This document shows positions 1-9,147 of a stretch of 12,386 bases of DNA, one piece after another. Source of the DNA: Cylindrobasidium torrendii FP15055 ss-10 (taxonomy: Eukaryota; Basidiomycota; Agaricomycetes; Agaricales; Physalacriaceae); the NCBI GenBank assembly GCA_000934385.1, contig KN880822.1:1-12386 (forward strand), in the 5' to 3' direction. The translations under genes were made by a program, and so were the position numbers. Below the pieces are notes generated by a model. That model saw nothing but the letters and a program-made list of their open reading frames with translations, was not told where the DNA came from and searched no databases. Position 1 is the stretch's first letter. Every line of letters begins with the position of its first letter.

Positions 1-1
1 C

Positions 2-685
2 ACTACCCGCGCCAACCATCCTTACGACGTCCCCTACCGTTCACCCGATGTCTTTCCCAGACCAATTGTCACACACCTCCCATTCCCTGGCCTCGCTGAA
101 CTTCCGACCCTCCTCACCGAGCACTTTGCCTCAGCCAAAGAAGCCGCCGCCGCAAAACTCACACAACACAAAAGCAACAAGCAGCGTACCATCACACTTA
201 TGCAGACCGTGCTCGAATGGCTAGGTCAGCATTGTGACTTCTGCCTCACCACCGGCACCATGGTCGTTCACGATGCATTCGACTGCCCGAACTACCCCGG
301 CGTTTCCTGGTACAAGGCGTACAAGCAGAGCCTCAACAAGGAGCACAAGCACGCGTGGTCACCAAACGTAGCCTGCTATTACTGCGCTGTCCCCAGCCTC
401 GGCGGCAGCAACAGCCTTCACACCGACTACAACCAAAAATTACCTTGCATCGTTCAAAATGCCATCTTCTCCATCTCCTTTCACGTTATCCGGGCACTAC
501 GCTCCGATGCTTCTGCCGACATCGACCTCAACATGGCCGACCTCGGCCCCAATGCTTCCGACTGGGCACTATGGGCCATCCAGCGCGATGAGGAGTGCGG
601 GACCAGGATGTTTAAACTCGTCATGTGGTGGTACTGGACACAACACAAACAGAACCCTTGGAGCACCCTCAATCCCAAAGTGTAA
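2..685 (+). CDS. 3' end of a RecQ-like helicase-type gene (C-terminal Cys/His tail), truncated by the window edge
   Basis: The frame is open from base 2 to the TAA at 683-685, giving 227 visible codons with no start needed, so this is the 3' part of a longer gene. Numbering visible residues from base 2, there is a C78-x2-C81-x8-H90-x4-C95 cluster, then C125-x2-C128 followed by a Pro, H140 and C149. The end is Trp-rich. A paired CxxC/H/C then C-aromatic-aromatic-C-x2-P arrangement is what I remember from the C-terminal tails of RecQ-like helicases in Agaricomycetes; that is family recall, not a search. No helicase motif is visible because the N-terminal part lies outside the window. If correct, the protein is a nuclear DNA helicase and this tail binds zinc. 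It converges on the Tet-like gene about 1 kb downstream. That the frame codes is likely; the helicase identity is moderate. Confidence 0.6.
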   Translation, partial: TTRANHPYDVPYRSPDVFPRPIVTHLPFPGLAELPTLLTEHFASAKEAAAAKLTQHKSNKQRTITLMQTVLEWLGQHCDFCLTTGTMVVHDAFDCPNYPGVSWYKAYKQSLNKEHKHAWSPNVACYYCAVPSLGGSNSLHTDYNQKLPCIVQNAIFSISFHVIRALRSDASADIDLNMADLGPNASDWALWAIQRDEECGTRMFKLVMWWYWTQHKQNPWSTLNPKV

Positions 686-1712
686 GGTCACCATAGCTAC
701 ATCTCGAACGATATAGTACCCTCGACAGAGTATCCTATTGTTTTCTCATCGCCCATGTTCCCCTTTACAGCCTACATCGCCACTGAGTCTACTTCCCACT
801 TCTACATACGTATATCACATCCATACGAACTACACACGACAAAGTGCCTTTCATTCTCACGCAAATCAGCTGCTCGCTATCACCAACGCACCTCAACAAC
901 CAAGCACACTCCATCCAACTGACGTCGCATTTCCCCCCGGTGCACACTCCGTTATCTAACCTCAGTTACATCGTTCCATGATCCTATACCGAATCCTAGA
1001 GTAGTATAAGGCCCGGCAGCCTTCGACAGTGTATCACGCTCGACTGACCTTGTGCCCGTCGCTGCCATCCAGCATCTGAAAAATGAGAACCCTTTCTGCC
1101 GCGGCCCCTCTAGGCAATCCACTCTAAAAACGCGACACTTGTGCGTCGCTGGGTCACATGGAAAACAAAAAACTCTCCAAGACGCGCCAAATCGCAATTA
1201 CAAGCGCTCAAGCGTGATGCGAACTGACCGATCCACTTGATCAGCACGCACCCTCGTCCAATGACCACTGGCAACTCATCCTTCAACTCACACGCTCCCG
1301 ACCCGCTTCACCACACCCCATCCTCAACATCCACCACCTCAGTACGACCTCCCAGAATACGTCAAGGGACCTCAACATGAAGCACATCCCAAGCTCCTCA
1401 CGCCGGAAAGTTAACGAAGGGACACTCCGCTCACACAAACCCCAACCAACGCTCGACCCAAACCCATCATAAAAGCATTCGCCACGCACAACGACGCAGT
1501 CTAACAGGGAGTACGAACATTATTTCCAACACACACAACTGCTTAACGGACCATCGAAGAGAGAATCGTAAAGGCACCACCCAAAGCAGAACCCGTCCAA
1601 AGTCGTCTCCCTCTCACCCAGTCCTACCACCTCCATGCACACATTATCACTCTCGGGCTATATTCAACAACAAGCGGTACACACGAAACAAATAACCACA
1701 ACGAAACTATAT
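686..1712. other. Intergenic region between convergent genes; no supported gene
   Basis: This 1,027-bp stretch lies between the stop codons of two convergent genes. Short open frames exist on both strands (for example 952-1197 and 1283-1489 on minus), but none has good splice signals, recognisable motifs or continuity with a neighbour. A small inverted repeat, GCGAC at 1132-1136 and GTCGC at 1145-1149, is visible and is probably chance. Nothing else is seen here. Confidence 0.6.
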
Positions 1713-3403
1713 CTATCCTTTGTAATGGTGTGCATGTGCTACTCGAACGGCCGGGCGAGGGTGATCACGCGCCGCAAGAATCCCACTCACGCCCTTCTTC
1801 GTGAGCTGAATCGACGTTCCAAACCGCGTACAGCCAACAGGCTCCTTCGCCATCAAAGTACCGTGCACATCCTCACTTCCCCTCCACATGATCTCCACCA
1901 ACCCCTTCACTCTGTGACACCACATCAGCAAAAAGGCGCACACCGAGCGCAAGCTCACCTTTCAAACTTGACGCCTATGTTGAACTCTCCCCACACAAAC
2001 TCTCCCCCACTGATAAGGTCATGGTCAAACGCCGGATTCAAACGGAAACGACGTCGCTTGCCATCACCACCCTCGGACGCAGGGACATACAACTCCTCCC
2101 CTACCCACCACCAGCCGTACGCGACGGAGCAAAAGTCGTTGTCGACATGAAGCGCATTGGCGAACCCACCCCGCGTGATTGTCAAAGAATTCGCCCCCAC
2201 ATAATCCGTAATCTCCCCCGTCCACTCCGTGTTTGCGAACGACGGCACACTCCACCTTCAAAAGCGTCAGCCTTCTGCTAGCACGAACAAGCTCAACAGA
2301 TTAAACACACCGCTCCGCCGCTGCCTTTAGCTTCTGCTGTGGTCCCGGCATAAAACTGCCCAATGCACTCATGTACTCCTCTTCGACCACCGCCAAAGAA
2401 CCATCCTTCTCGAGCTCCAGCATCCTGCACAATCCCCATCAACATACACACTCATCAAAACACAAACGGTACACGCACCTTTGCATCTTACCCTCCAAAG
2501 GCGCATACCGTCCCACCGACTTATTTTCCTGCTGTGCCAGATGCCAACCTAAACCGAACATCTGTCCCTGAGACCGAAACGTACGGTCCTTCACACTCCC
2601 ACCTTTCGCCGCCTGCAACAGCCCATCAGTACCAGTGCATCGTCCCAGAAGCACGCATAGCACTCACCGCATTGTTCTTGATCGACTGTGTCAACGTCGA
2701 CCACTCCATCAGCGTCTCCATCGCCCTTCTCTGACGCGCCGTAACTTCCTCCCACGGGCTAACAAAAACAATGAAAACAAGGTCATCAGCAAGCAGAACC
2801 CACCCCGCGCACACCAAAGACATACGTGATGCGTATCCCCACCGGAACCTCACCCTCCCCCACAATACCATAAGTCACGCCGGGGTCAGAAACCCAAGTG
2901 AAGGCCTTCAACTCCTCCATGCCAGAGTGGAGTGGCTGGCGATGGATACCCTGCCGCGCCTGGATCCTCCCAAACGTCGGGGGATGACGCCGCAAGTCGT
3001 ACAGCACGACCTCATTTCCAATGAGGTCGCCCAGAGCCTGTCGCTTATCATCAGCACCCACCCACCCCCAGACGAGGACGCCACGAACCTTATCGCTCAT
3101 CTGCGTCGCACGTACAGGCAGGTGCGCTGAAGCTGCAGCTGCGGCCTTCAACGCGGCAGCCTCCGCCTCCGCTGCCCCCTTTGCTGCCTCTGCCAATGCC
3201 GCCTCCTGCTGCCTCCTGTGATACATCAGGCGAGCGTACAGGCGTTTTGCAAACGTCTCCGGTGTGCTGAACCCGTCAGTCACCCCGAACGCAGTGAAAA
3301 CCAGAAACACCCACTCCGGCAACGTCTTGCGGCGATCCGGGTATGCCAGATTCGCAATCCAGTCTGCGCGAGAACCCGTTGCGTCCGCTTGAGGGAGAGA
3401 CAT
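1713..3403 (-). CDS. Tet-like (TET/JBP-type) 2OG-Fe(II) dioxygenase, 470 aa, six exons
   Basis: Exons on minus: 3403-2826, 2758-2668, 2612-2479, 2424-2311, 2255-1959, 1911-1713. Introns are 67, 55, 54, 55 and 47 nt, with GTATGT, GTGAGT, GTGCGT, GTGTGT and GTGAGC donors, CTGAY-like branch sites in most, and AG acceptors. Every join keeps frame. The N-terminal part carries an Ala/Glu-rich helix (about residues 63-93) and a middle region ending in the motif TPWEEV (193-198). The C-terminal catalytic domain (about 300-455) has H342-x-D344 for iron, the motif GGEFVWGEF at 389-397, distal H421 and R434 in TRFGTSIQ, spaced as in Tet-like fungal oxygenases. The expected chemistry is Fe(II)/2-oxoglutarate-dependent oxidation, for this superfamily often of 5-methylcytosine in DNA or of a base in RNA; the substrate here is inferred. 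The chosen start is the first ATG (MSLPQ) after an in-frame TAA at 3446-3448. The fold is fairly sure; the start is less so. Confidence 0.8.
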
Positions 3404-3931
3404 AACCAACTCGATAACGACCACCCAACATCGTTCCTCGATGCCTTATATCCCCCCAGACCTTATCCACTCCGTCTTTGCTTGCATGTCCCATGCCCAA
3501 TCACTATCAATCGCTGCATCTGCAACCCTCTCTTCTCCAACCACACCCTTCCACCAACCCACACAGGCGACTCAACATCACCTGGGTCAAGCACAAGGCC
3601 TGAAGCACTCACACCATGCGGCACATACCCTTCCCCATCAACGAGACTTCATTTCCCTTGAGATCGCTCGATATGGTTGCGGGATCCCGTCCACATGCTC
3701 GCCCACTTCGCCAAACCGCGAACCTCAACCCTGGGCAACCAGCACGTACATCACCGTGTTTGCCAAGCCAAGAAGACACGCTTGCAAGGCACGAATACAT
3801 ACGATGAACTCCACCAAATCCCTGCGCCCCATCCACTTCTCCTTGACCCAGGCTCGAACACACCGCCTCCAACAACGCACAATGACTCCCCAAACGGAAC
3901 ATCACCATTCAAAAGTACTTGCACTACCGTA
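3404..3931. other. Upstream region of the Tet-like gene, possibly holding missed 5' exons
   Basis: These 528 bp lie between the end of the long family W gene and the Tet-like start, both on minus. Directly upstream of the chosen ATG the same frame reads like protein on both sides of one TAA (3446-3448), including the motif DSDWAWDM before it and IEERCWVVV after it. Another short minus frame starting near 3830 is rich in hydrophobic residues. I could not join these to the gene with convincing splice sites, so they are left out of the CDS. The promoter should also lie here. Confidence 0.4.
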
Positions 3932-6364
3932 TTAAGCCAAATAACCGCCCCGCCGCAAAGCTTCCGCCATCCCATTCGCAAATGTGAACCCCGACTCTGA
4001 ATCAAGGAACAACCGCTGTGGCATGGACTCAACCCGCACCACCGTGTAGAACAATTCCCTCCCTCTCTGTACAAGCCCAACGTGAATCGCACCAACCACA
4101 CCGTAAGCTGTCTGCACGTCCGAGACACCACCCAACCAGGCCTCGTTAAGCACCATTTCATCGTACACCTTCCGTGCAAAGTCCTTCATTGCGTCCAACC
4201 CCTCCGTCTCAGTGACACCTGGTGGATTGATCCACTCCCCATCGAAGTAATCGTCTCCCAGAGCCACCAAGTCCACCAAGCTCGCCAATATCCTACACCC
4301 ATCAGCTTGAGTCATGATGAACACACAGTAGTAACACACGTACGGCACGTCACTCAACTTTCTCGCCCGTTTCACCCTCTCTGTCTCACGACCGAAAACA
4401 GTCGGCCTAACATGCACAACCTCGCCCACGTCGCCACCAACAAAGTTGACGACGACGACGCCGAAATAGTTCAACAAATGATTGCGTGCCGATGCAAAGT
4501 AGCGCGCCGCATCCAACCCAGTCTTCAACTTCACGTCTCGGTCCGCCTCCCACGACCTACGCAAATCCAGCAGATCTTCGTCTCCACGCCACCACAAAGT
4601 CGACAAACCAAACGCACCCTTGCGGCCCACCACCGCGCCATTCTTCAAACACTTCACCGCGGTGGCAAACAAGTGAATCTCTGGTGCCTCCGGCAGCCAT
4701 CCTCCCGCTTCCCACACCGCAGCCGCGACCGAGTAATGCTGGCAGACCCTCAGCACACACCCCTCATCTCACCGTAGCACATACCTTGTCCTCAATCATA
4801 CTATCCCTTCCAAGCCTTCCTGCACACGGAGGATAGACCACCCCTCCACCGGCAACGAACGCAAGCACACCCTCGACCCAGTCCGCCCACACAACGCTGC
4901 ACAAAGCACCCAATACCTTCAGCAAGTAGTCAAGAAACAGACGCCATCAACACACCTCGGAGCAGCCCAATTCGCCAAAAAGACGAGTCCATAACCACGA
5001 AGTCCCTCGGGCAAATCCTGGCTCTTCCCCAGGCTCACGAACGCACGGTCACACTCCCTTTGCCCAATAAAGTCAACCTTCTTGCCTTCCATGAGCCAAA
5101 GGACGGGAAGGGTCATCTCGAAAACCATTAGTACACGGCACCTGAACGAGGCCGACAACGCACCCACTCCCACATCCAGAACTCCACCTCACCACCACCC
5201 ATCGATACCTTCACTATGTAGTCCGCAGAGCCCAACTTTTTCAGCGCGGCAACCAGCCGCTCAACGCCTTCCATCTGCCCTAGCATGTTCAGTTTAACCT
5301 TTACCCATCCCGCTGGCAAGCTTGCACCAGCCCGCACAGTGCCACCCTCATTGACACCTCCTCGCCCACAGTCATCACCAGGACATACGAAAAGGATACG
5401 CGCCAAATCCCCCCGGAAGGTCGTCACTACTGAAGGGCCCCCACGCCGGACACGGACAACGGGCACGGCCATCGCCACATCTACCCAATGACCCTCCATC
5501 AGCAACAACGACGAACCAAGGCTCACAACGCACCACTGTCGGAAAGACCATCCCAACCATCATCCAAACCGTCGAACAGCGCGTCCTGGCTGCCAACACC
5601 CTCCGCGGCTGCCACTCCCACAGCGTCAATCGCTCCCATCTGATGCAAGCCGTTTCCCGAGGCGCCCACTTCAACCTCTACCAAAGGGCCATCCACCACG
5701 GAAAACACTCCATCTGTCCCCACAACGCACTCCGCATCAGTCACTCAAACTTCGCACCAAACAAACTGAACGCACCTCCACCGTTAACGTTCAGACCCCC
5801 TGGCAGGGCCACCACACCCTCCAACCCCACTCCCGCGCCAAGCACACCACCCACCTCCCCGATTTTATCCCTCACCACAGCCATCCTCGTGACTGACACA
5901 CTGCCCAAACTACCCTCACCATCTCCACACACCACAGACGTCCGCCGTTCGGGAACTGGTCCATCGGCCAGGCCGATTTGACTCTCTGCTTGCAACCCAC
6001 CTTCCCGGTGTCCCTCCACAGGGCCAACCGCCTCGCTCGTCCCAGTGTTCGATGGGTGACGTTTGGACAATATCCCCACTTTTCCAGCTTTGCGTGCAAC
6101 CTCCATCAACCGCTCAAACGTCGGAGTCTCCTCTCCTCGCCCAGATGCACCCACTGGCACACTGTTTCGCCCCACTGTGCCCACCTCCGCCTCGCGACCC
6201 TCGCCATCCAACGGCTGTGTGCCATTCTCACCCACCGCCATCACTACCACGTTCGCAGGCCTTTGGCCAGCAGTCTCCGTGTACCTTGCATCACTTCGCT
6301 GCGCCGGACCGCGCAACCCAGCACGGCGCTCACGTCCTCTACCACCACCATCGCGCTTAGACAT
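3932..6364 (-). CDS. Family W long paralogue, uncharacterised protein, 710 aa, seven exons
   Basis: Exons on minus: 6364-5758, 5713-5534, 5480-5164, 5116-4956, 4896-4785, 4738-4344, 4292-3932. Introns are 44, 53, 47, 59, 46 and 51 nt; donors are GTGCGA, GTGCGT, GTGCGT, GTGTGT, GTATGT and GTACGT. The third intron has a perfect TACTAAT branch site. The last intron is 51 nt with no stop in frame, so it is easily read as coding; the paralogue at 9148-10610 supports splicing it out. Residues 1-262 are Gly/Glu/Val-rich and probably mostly disordered, starting with a basic stretch (MSKRDGGGRGRERR). Residues 288-710 align along their length with the shorter paralogue: WMWEW at 364-368, VDFI, SWEAD, YFAS, GDD (603-605) followed by EWINP, then LFYTV near the C-terminus. 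I recognise no catalytic motif or domain. No signal peptide or clear membrane segment is seen. The ATG has a weak context (C at -3), so the start is uncertain. Confidence 0.75.
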
Positions 6365-6766
6365 CCGATTCAGTTTCAAGGATCTGACATAGACTCCATG
6401 TCAGCCCAATGCAGAAACAAACAAGTGTACCAACCCACAATCAATCTCGACGATCTACGTACAAGTCAAAAAGCAAGGCGCACCGCCATCACCGATCCCC
6501 GGATCAAAGCGCCCTGAGCCCGACCAAAGACCAACAAAGGAAAACCACAGGCTTTAAAACCGGATGCGAGATCGGGGCACCATTCTCATGCACACAGTTA
6601 TTTACAGTAGCATCCGTACCACGACAATAACATCCATGAACAAAAACCACTTCCCATTCCCACCGACGTGCGAACTTCGCATCACACCTTTCCACTCAAA
6701 CGGGAACTCACACCCACACATTGCAAACTCGGCCAAACTTGGTGGAAATTCCCCATCCAAGCATGT
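6365..6766. other. Intergenic region, 402 bp, upstream of the long family W gene
   Basis: This stretch separates the stop of the Zn2Cys6/zipper gene from the start of the long family W gene, both on minus, so it should hold the terminator of one and the promoter of the other. An AT-richer patch with TTTAAAA lies near 6553. No supported coding exon or RNA gene is visible. Confidence 0.5.
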
Positions 6767-7300
6767 TCATTCGGCACCAGCACGTCCCCCTCCACGACGA
6801 GTACTACTCTCAGCCGTTCGGTTCTTCTTCTCCGCCGCATCTACTCTCTTCCTCAGCGCGCCATTCTCCTGCTCCAGAGCCTCTACCTTGGCACGCAGCT
6901 CATCCATCTCTTCCAACAGCTCCTGACGCCACTTCTTCATCTCCATCTTCCTCTGTTTCAACAAGGGCCCCAACCGGCGCACCTTCTGGGCGAACCTTGC
7001 ACGCGCAAATTGCAAGGTCACCATCAACTCATCTACTGCCTCTGTCTTGACCAACACGCGTCGAGCACACTCCAAACGCTGCTCCTCTCCCCGGTCACAC
7101 TTTTGCTTGCTCGCCGCACACTCCACGCATGGGCCAGGCTTGGAATAACCACACTTTTTCCCACTCCTCCGACATCGCGTACATGTAACTAAAACATGTC
7201 AAACTCGCGTCCCCACACAAACACAATGGCACCCACAGTACTTCTGCAATTCTTCCGGAGTGATGAGAGGCTCGTCGTGCGAACCGGCACGGCTGGTCAT
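6767..7300 (-). CDS. Small Zn2Cys6 plus leucine-zipper protein, 161 aa, two exons
   Basis: Exons on minus: 7300-7237 and 7188-6767, with a 48-nt intron (GTGGGT donor, TTGAC branch, TTTTAG acceptor). The ATG has a good context (CACCATG). After a short leader with ITPEELQKY comes C24-x2-C27-x6-C34-x7-C42-x2-C45-x6-C52, exactly the spacing of the fungal Zn(II)2Cys6 binuclear cluster, with basic residues inside it. A long charged coiled coil follows (about 60-143) with a leucine heptad at 112, 119, 126 and 133, preceded by M105 and L98. The tail is Arg/Gly-rich. This suggests a dimeric DNA-binding or nucleic-acid-associated protein, but no activation domain or other partner domain is present, so it is much shorter than usual Zn2Cys6 transcription factors. 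A donor 12 nt further downstream (GTGTTT) would keep frame and add four residues. It is divergently transcribed from the basic protein gene, which hints at shared control. Confidence 0.72.
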
Positions 7301-7452
7301 GGTGGTTCGTTGACAACCCTACCGGAACGCGTCGCACTCTCGCCGTCACGCGTTTCCGCCGGAATTTCCTTATTTATCCGATCCCCGGGCCCGTGCGCCC
7401 TCCACCGGCCCAGCGACTCTTATCGCATCGACCACCATCGCGCCACCGAAAA
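7301..7452. promoter_or_regulatory. Shared divergent promoter with two ACGCGT boxes
   Basis: Only 152 bp separate the start codons of two diverging genes, so both promoters must lie here unless they extend into coding sequence. Two ACGCGT palindromes sit at 7327-7332 and 7348-7353, 21 bp apart start to start. ACGCGT is the core of the MluI cell-cycle box bound by the MBF complex in fungi, which drives G1/S genes. A TATTTAT stretch near 7370 could serve as a TATA-like element. The hexamer also occurs by chance inside genes of this window (near 351 and 7056), so the regulatory role is inference. Confidence 0.5.
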
Positions 7453-8826
7453 ATGGCCTCTACTGAACAGCTAAGCCCCCTACAACTCGCGCGCATCATC
7501 ATCACCACCATCGACGATAAGTATGATACCGCGTTCGCAGCCAACCCCGCGGCCATGTGGGCAATCTTCGAGCCCCATGCAGCCTTACTCGACCACTTCG
7601 ATGTTGCCAAATTCCAGGCCGAAGGTGCCTCCTACCTTGCAGAAGAGCTCTCAGAACTAGTCGCTGTCGTCCGTGACCCTCTGCATGCACTCTATGACTC
7701 CTGGCTGGAGACACAACATAGCGTCGATGAAGCTTCCATTCTGGCCCGTGCCCAACGCCTCGCCGACGCACAGGCCAAAGACCGCAGGACACGAGAGGCT
7801 GAGGACCAAACGACCCCGATGGCAGCTTCCCCCTCGCCCACCCCCGCCGCTGGGAACACCACTGCCCGTGAGGCCAAAGATGACACCCTCGCCCAAGACA
7901 AGGCAGACCTCGCTCGTGGTAAAAAGGAACGCCTTGAGCTCGAAAAGGCCAAGAACAAGGCAGCTTCCGCCAGCAAAGGCCCCAAGGCCAAGGCCGGCAC
8001 CACCGCCAAAGGAAAACCGCGCGATGTGAAAACCACCACCGCCAAGCAGCCACGCGCCACTCCAGCCAAAGGCCGTCCCCCCACCACCGACCAACAGGGT
8101 CCCAAAGAGCCCCAAGGCGCCGAAGAACCCAATCCGCCACAGGACGATCCGCCTGAGGCATCGGCAACGCGCACCACCCGCTCTACGTCCTTCAAGGCTG
8201 CCTCACGCCCACTTAGGAAAAAACGGGTGTGCTCCACCTCCGTACCCGCCTTACCATTCACTCAACGTCCACACAGGCAAGACCTGAACCCACCCTGGAA
8301 GGTGGAACCGTCTCTGAGGTCGAGGGCCCTGAAGAAGAACCTCCCACCAAGAAGGCATGTCGCCTCCAACCACATCCTCCATTCACTCGCTCACCTACAC
8401 CAGATGAAGGCCAACCGTACCGCACTCCCGCCGGACCCCAACCTCACCTTTTCCCATGACAATGATGAGAACATGCAGCACGACAAACATGGGCCGGACC
8501 AGGCTGCACAGGAACCCTTCCTCGAGGACACCGAGCCGAAAGGGAAAGGCAAACCCACGACCAAATCACGCAAGGGTAAGAAGGTCGCTGAAGACAAGGT
8601 CGACGCTCCCATCGCTGCAGCCGTGCCCACCAAGGCCCCCGAGGACCACCATTACTCTAAACAATGGATCTCCGTCATCGAGGTCCACGATGATCACAGC
8701 AGCCGCACATTCACCAATGTCCAGCGTTTCACACGCCAGTTCGCCAACCTCGATGATGAGCTCGATGTGATCCTTACCGGACTCGAAGCCCCGTTCAGTG
8801 AGTCTGATTCCTCGTCGGAAGAATAG
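7453..8826 (+). CDS. Lys/Ala/Pro-rich, probably nuclear, uncharacterised protein, 424 aa, three exons
   Basis: Exons: 7453-8226, 8277-8354, 8404-8826. Read straight through, the frame stays open, but the stretch 8227-8403 then becomes unlike the rest. Removing a 50-nt intron (GTGTGC donor, CTCAAC branch, ACACAG acceptor) and a 49-nt GC-AG intron (donor AAG|GCATGT, acceptor ACACCAG) restores an acidic, natural-looking segment (EEEPPTKK). The N-terminal 95 residues look helical and well ordered (SPLQLARIIITTIDDKYD). About 110-258 is a low-complexity Lys/Ala/Pro-rich linker ending in PLRKKR (253-258), which resembles a nuclear localisation signal. The C-terminal 60 residues are again more ordered (HYSKQWISVIEVHDD) and end in an acidic tail, FSESDSSSEE. 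No known domain is recognised. The start is the first ATG of the ordered region (AAAATGG); an upstream in-frame ATG at 7393 lies in what looks like promoter. A chromatin- or nucleic-acid-binding scaffold is a guess from composition only. Confidence 0.75.
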   Translation: MASTEQLSPLQLARIIITTIDDKYDTAFAANPAAMWAIFEPHAALLDHFDVAKFQAEGASYLAEELSELVAVVRDPLHALYDSWLETQHSVDEASILARAQRLADAQAKDRRTREAEDQTTPMAASPSPTPAAGNTTAREAKDDTLAQDKADLARGKKERLELEKAKNKAASASKGPKAKAGTTAKGKPRDVKTTTAKQPRATPAKGRPPTTDQQGPKEPQGAEEPNPPQDDPPEASATRTTRSTSFKAASRPLRKKRVCSTSVPALPFTQRPHRQDLNPPWKVEPSLRSRALKKNLPPRRHVASNHILHSLAHLHQMKANRTALPPDPNLTFSHDNDENMQHDKHGPDQAAQEPFLEDTEPKGKGKPTTKSRKGKKVAEDKVDAPIAAAVPTKAPEDHHYSKQWISVIEVHDDHSSRTFTNVQRFTRQFANLDDELDVILTGLEAPFSESDSSSEE

Positions 8827-9147
8827 ATGGTCGTCTGCATCGTTGCCGTGTAGTCTTAGAAGTAGCATGAGATGTAGTCTGCCTCGCCTGCCCAAGAGCT
8901 CTCACCCCCCTCCATAATGCATACTCTTTCGCCGGTGCCACTCAAACCAAACCCCGTGTCCTTGTGAAGCCCGATAAGTCCACATCACCGAAGCCAGTGC
9001 CATCATTCGATCACACACACTACCTTCCTTCGACCACCTCATTGACCCTGAACAACCCAACCCAACAACCTACCAACCACCTTTCTGAGGCAAGTCACTC
9101 GCACACCTTACACTCTACATCGCAACCACCACTCACAGCAAGCAACC
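8827..9147. other. Intergenic region, 321 bp, between two plus-strand genes
   Basis: The region carries the 3' flank of the basic protein gene and the upstream region of the short family W gene. A plus-strand frame from 8964 runs through it, but its composition (Pro/Thr/Ser/His) is what this C-rich strand gives by chance, and it is out of frame with the real exon at 9148. Nothing else is seen. Confidence 0.5.

Noticed and set aside
1132..1149. GCGAC...GTCGC stem-loop in the intergenic region
   Set aside because: Five base pairs with an eight-base loop is expected by chance and it has no associated feature.
2786..3424. A stand-alone 212-aa minus-strand gene
   Set aside because: Its end runs into a clear GTATGT intron; it is exon 1 of the Tet-like oxygenase gene.
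3932..4756. A stand-alone 274-aa minus-strand gene
   Set aside because: It is the last two exons of the seven-exon gene plus two stretches of intron; the paralogue and splice signals show that it continues upstream.
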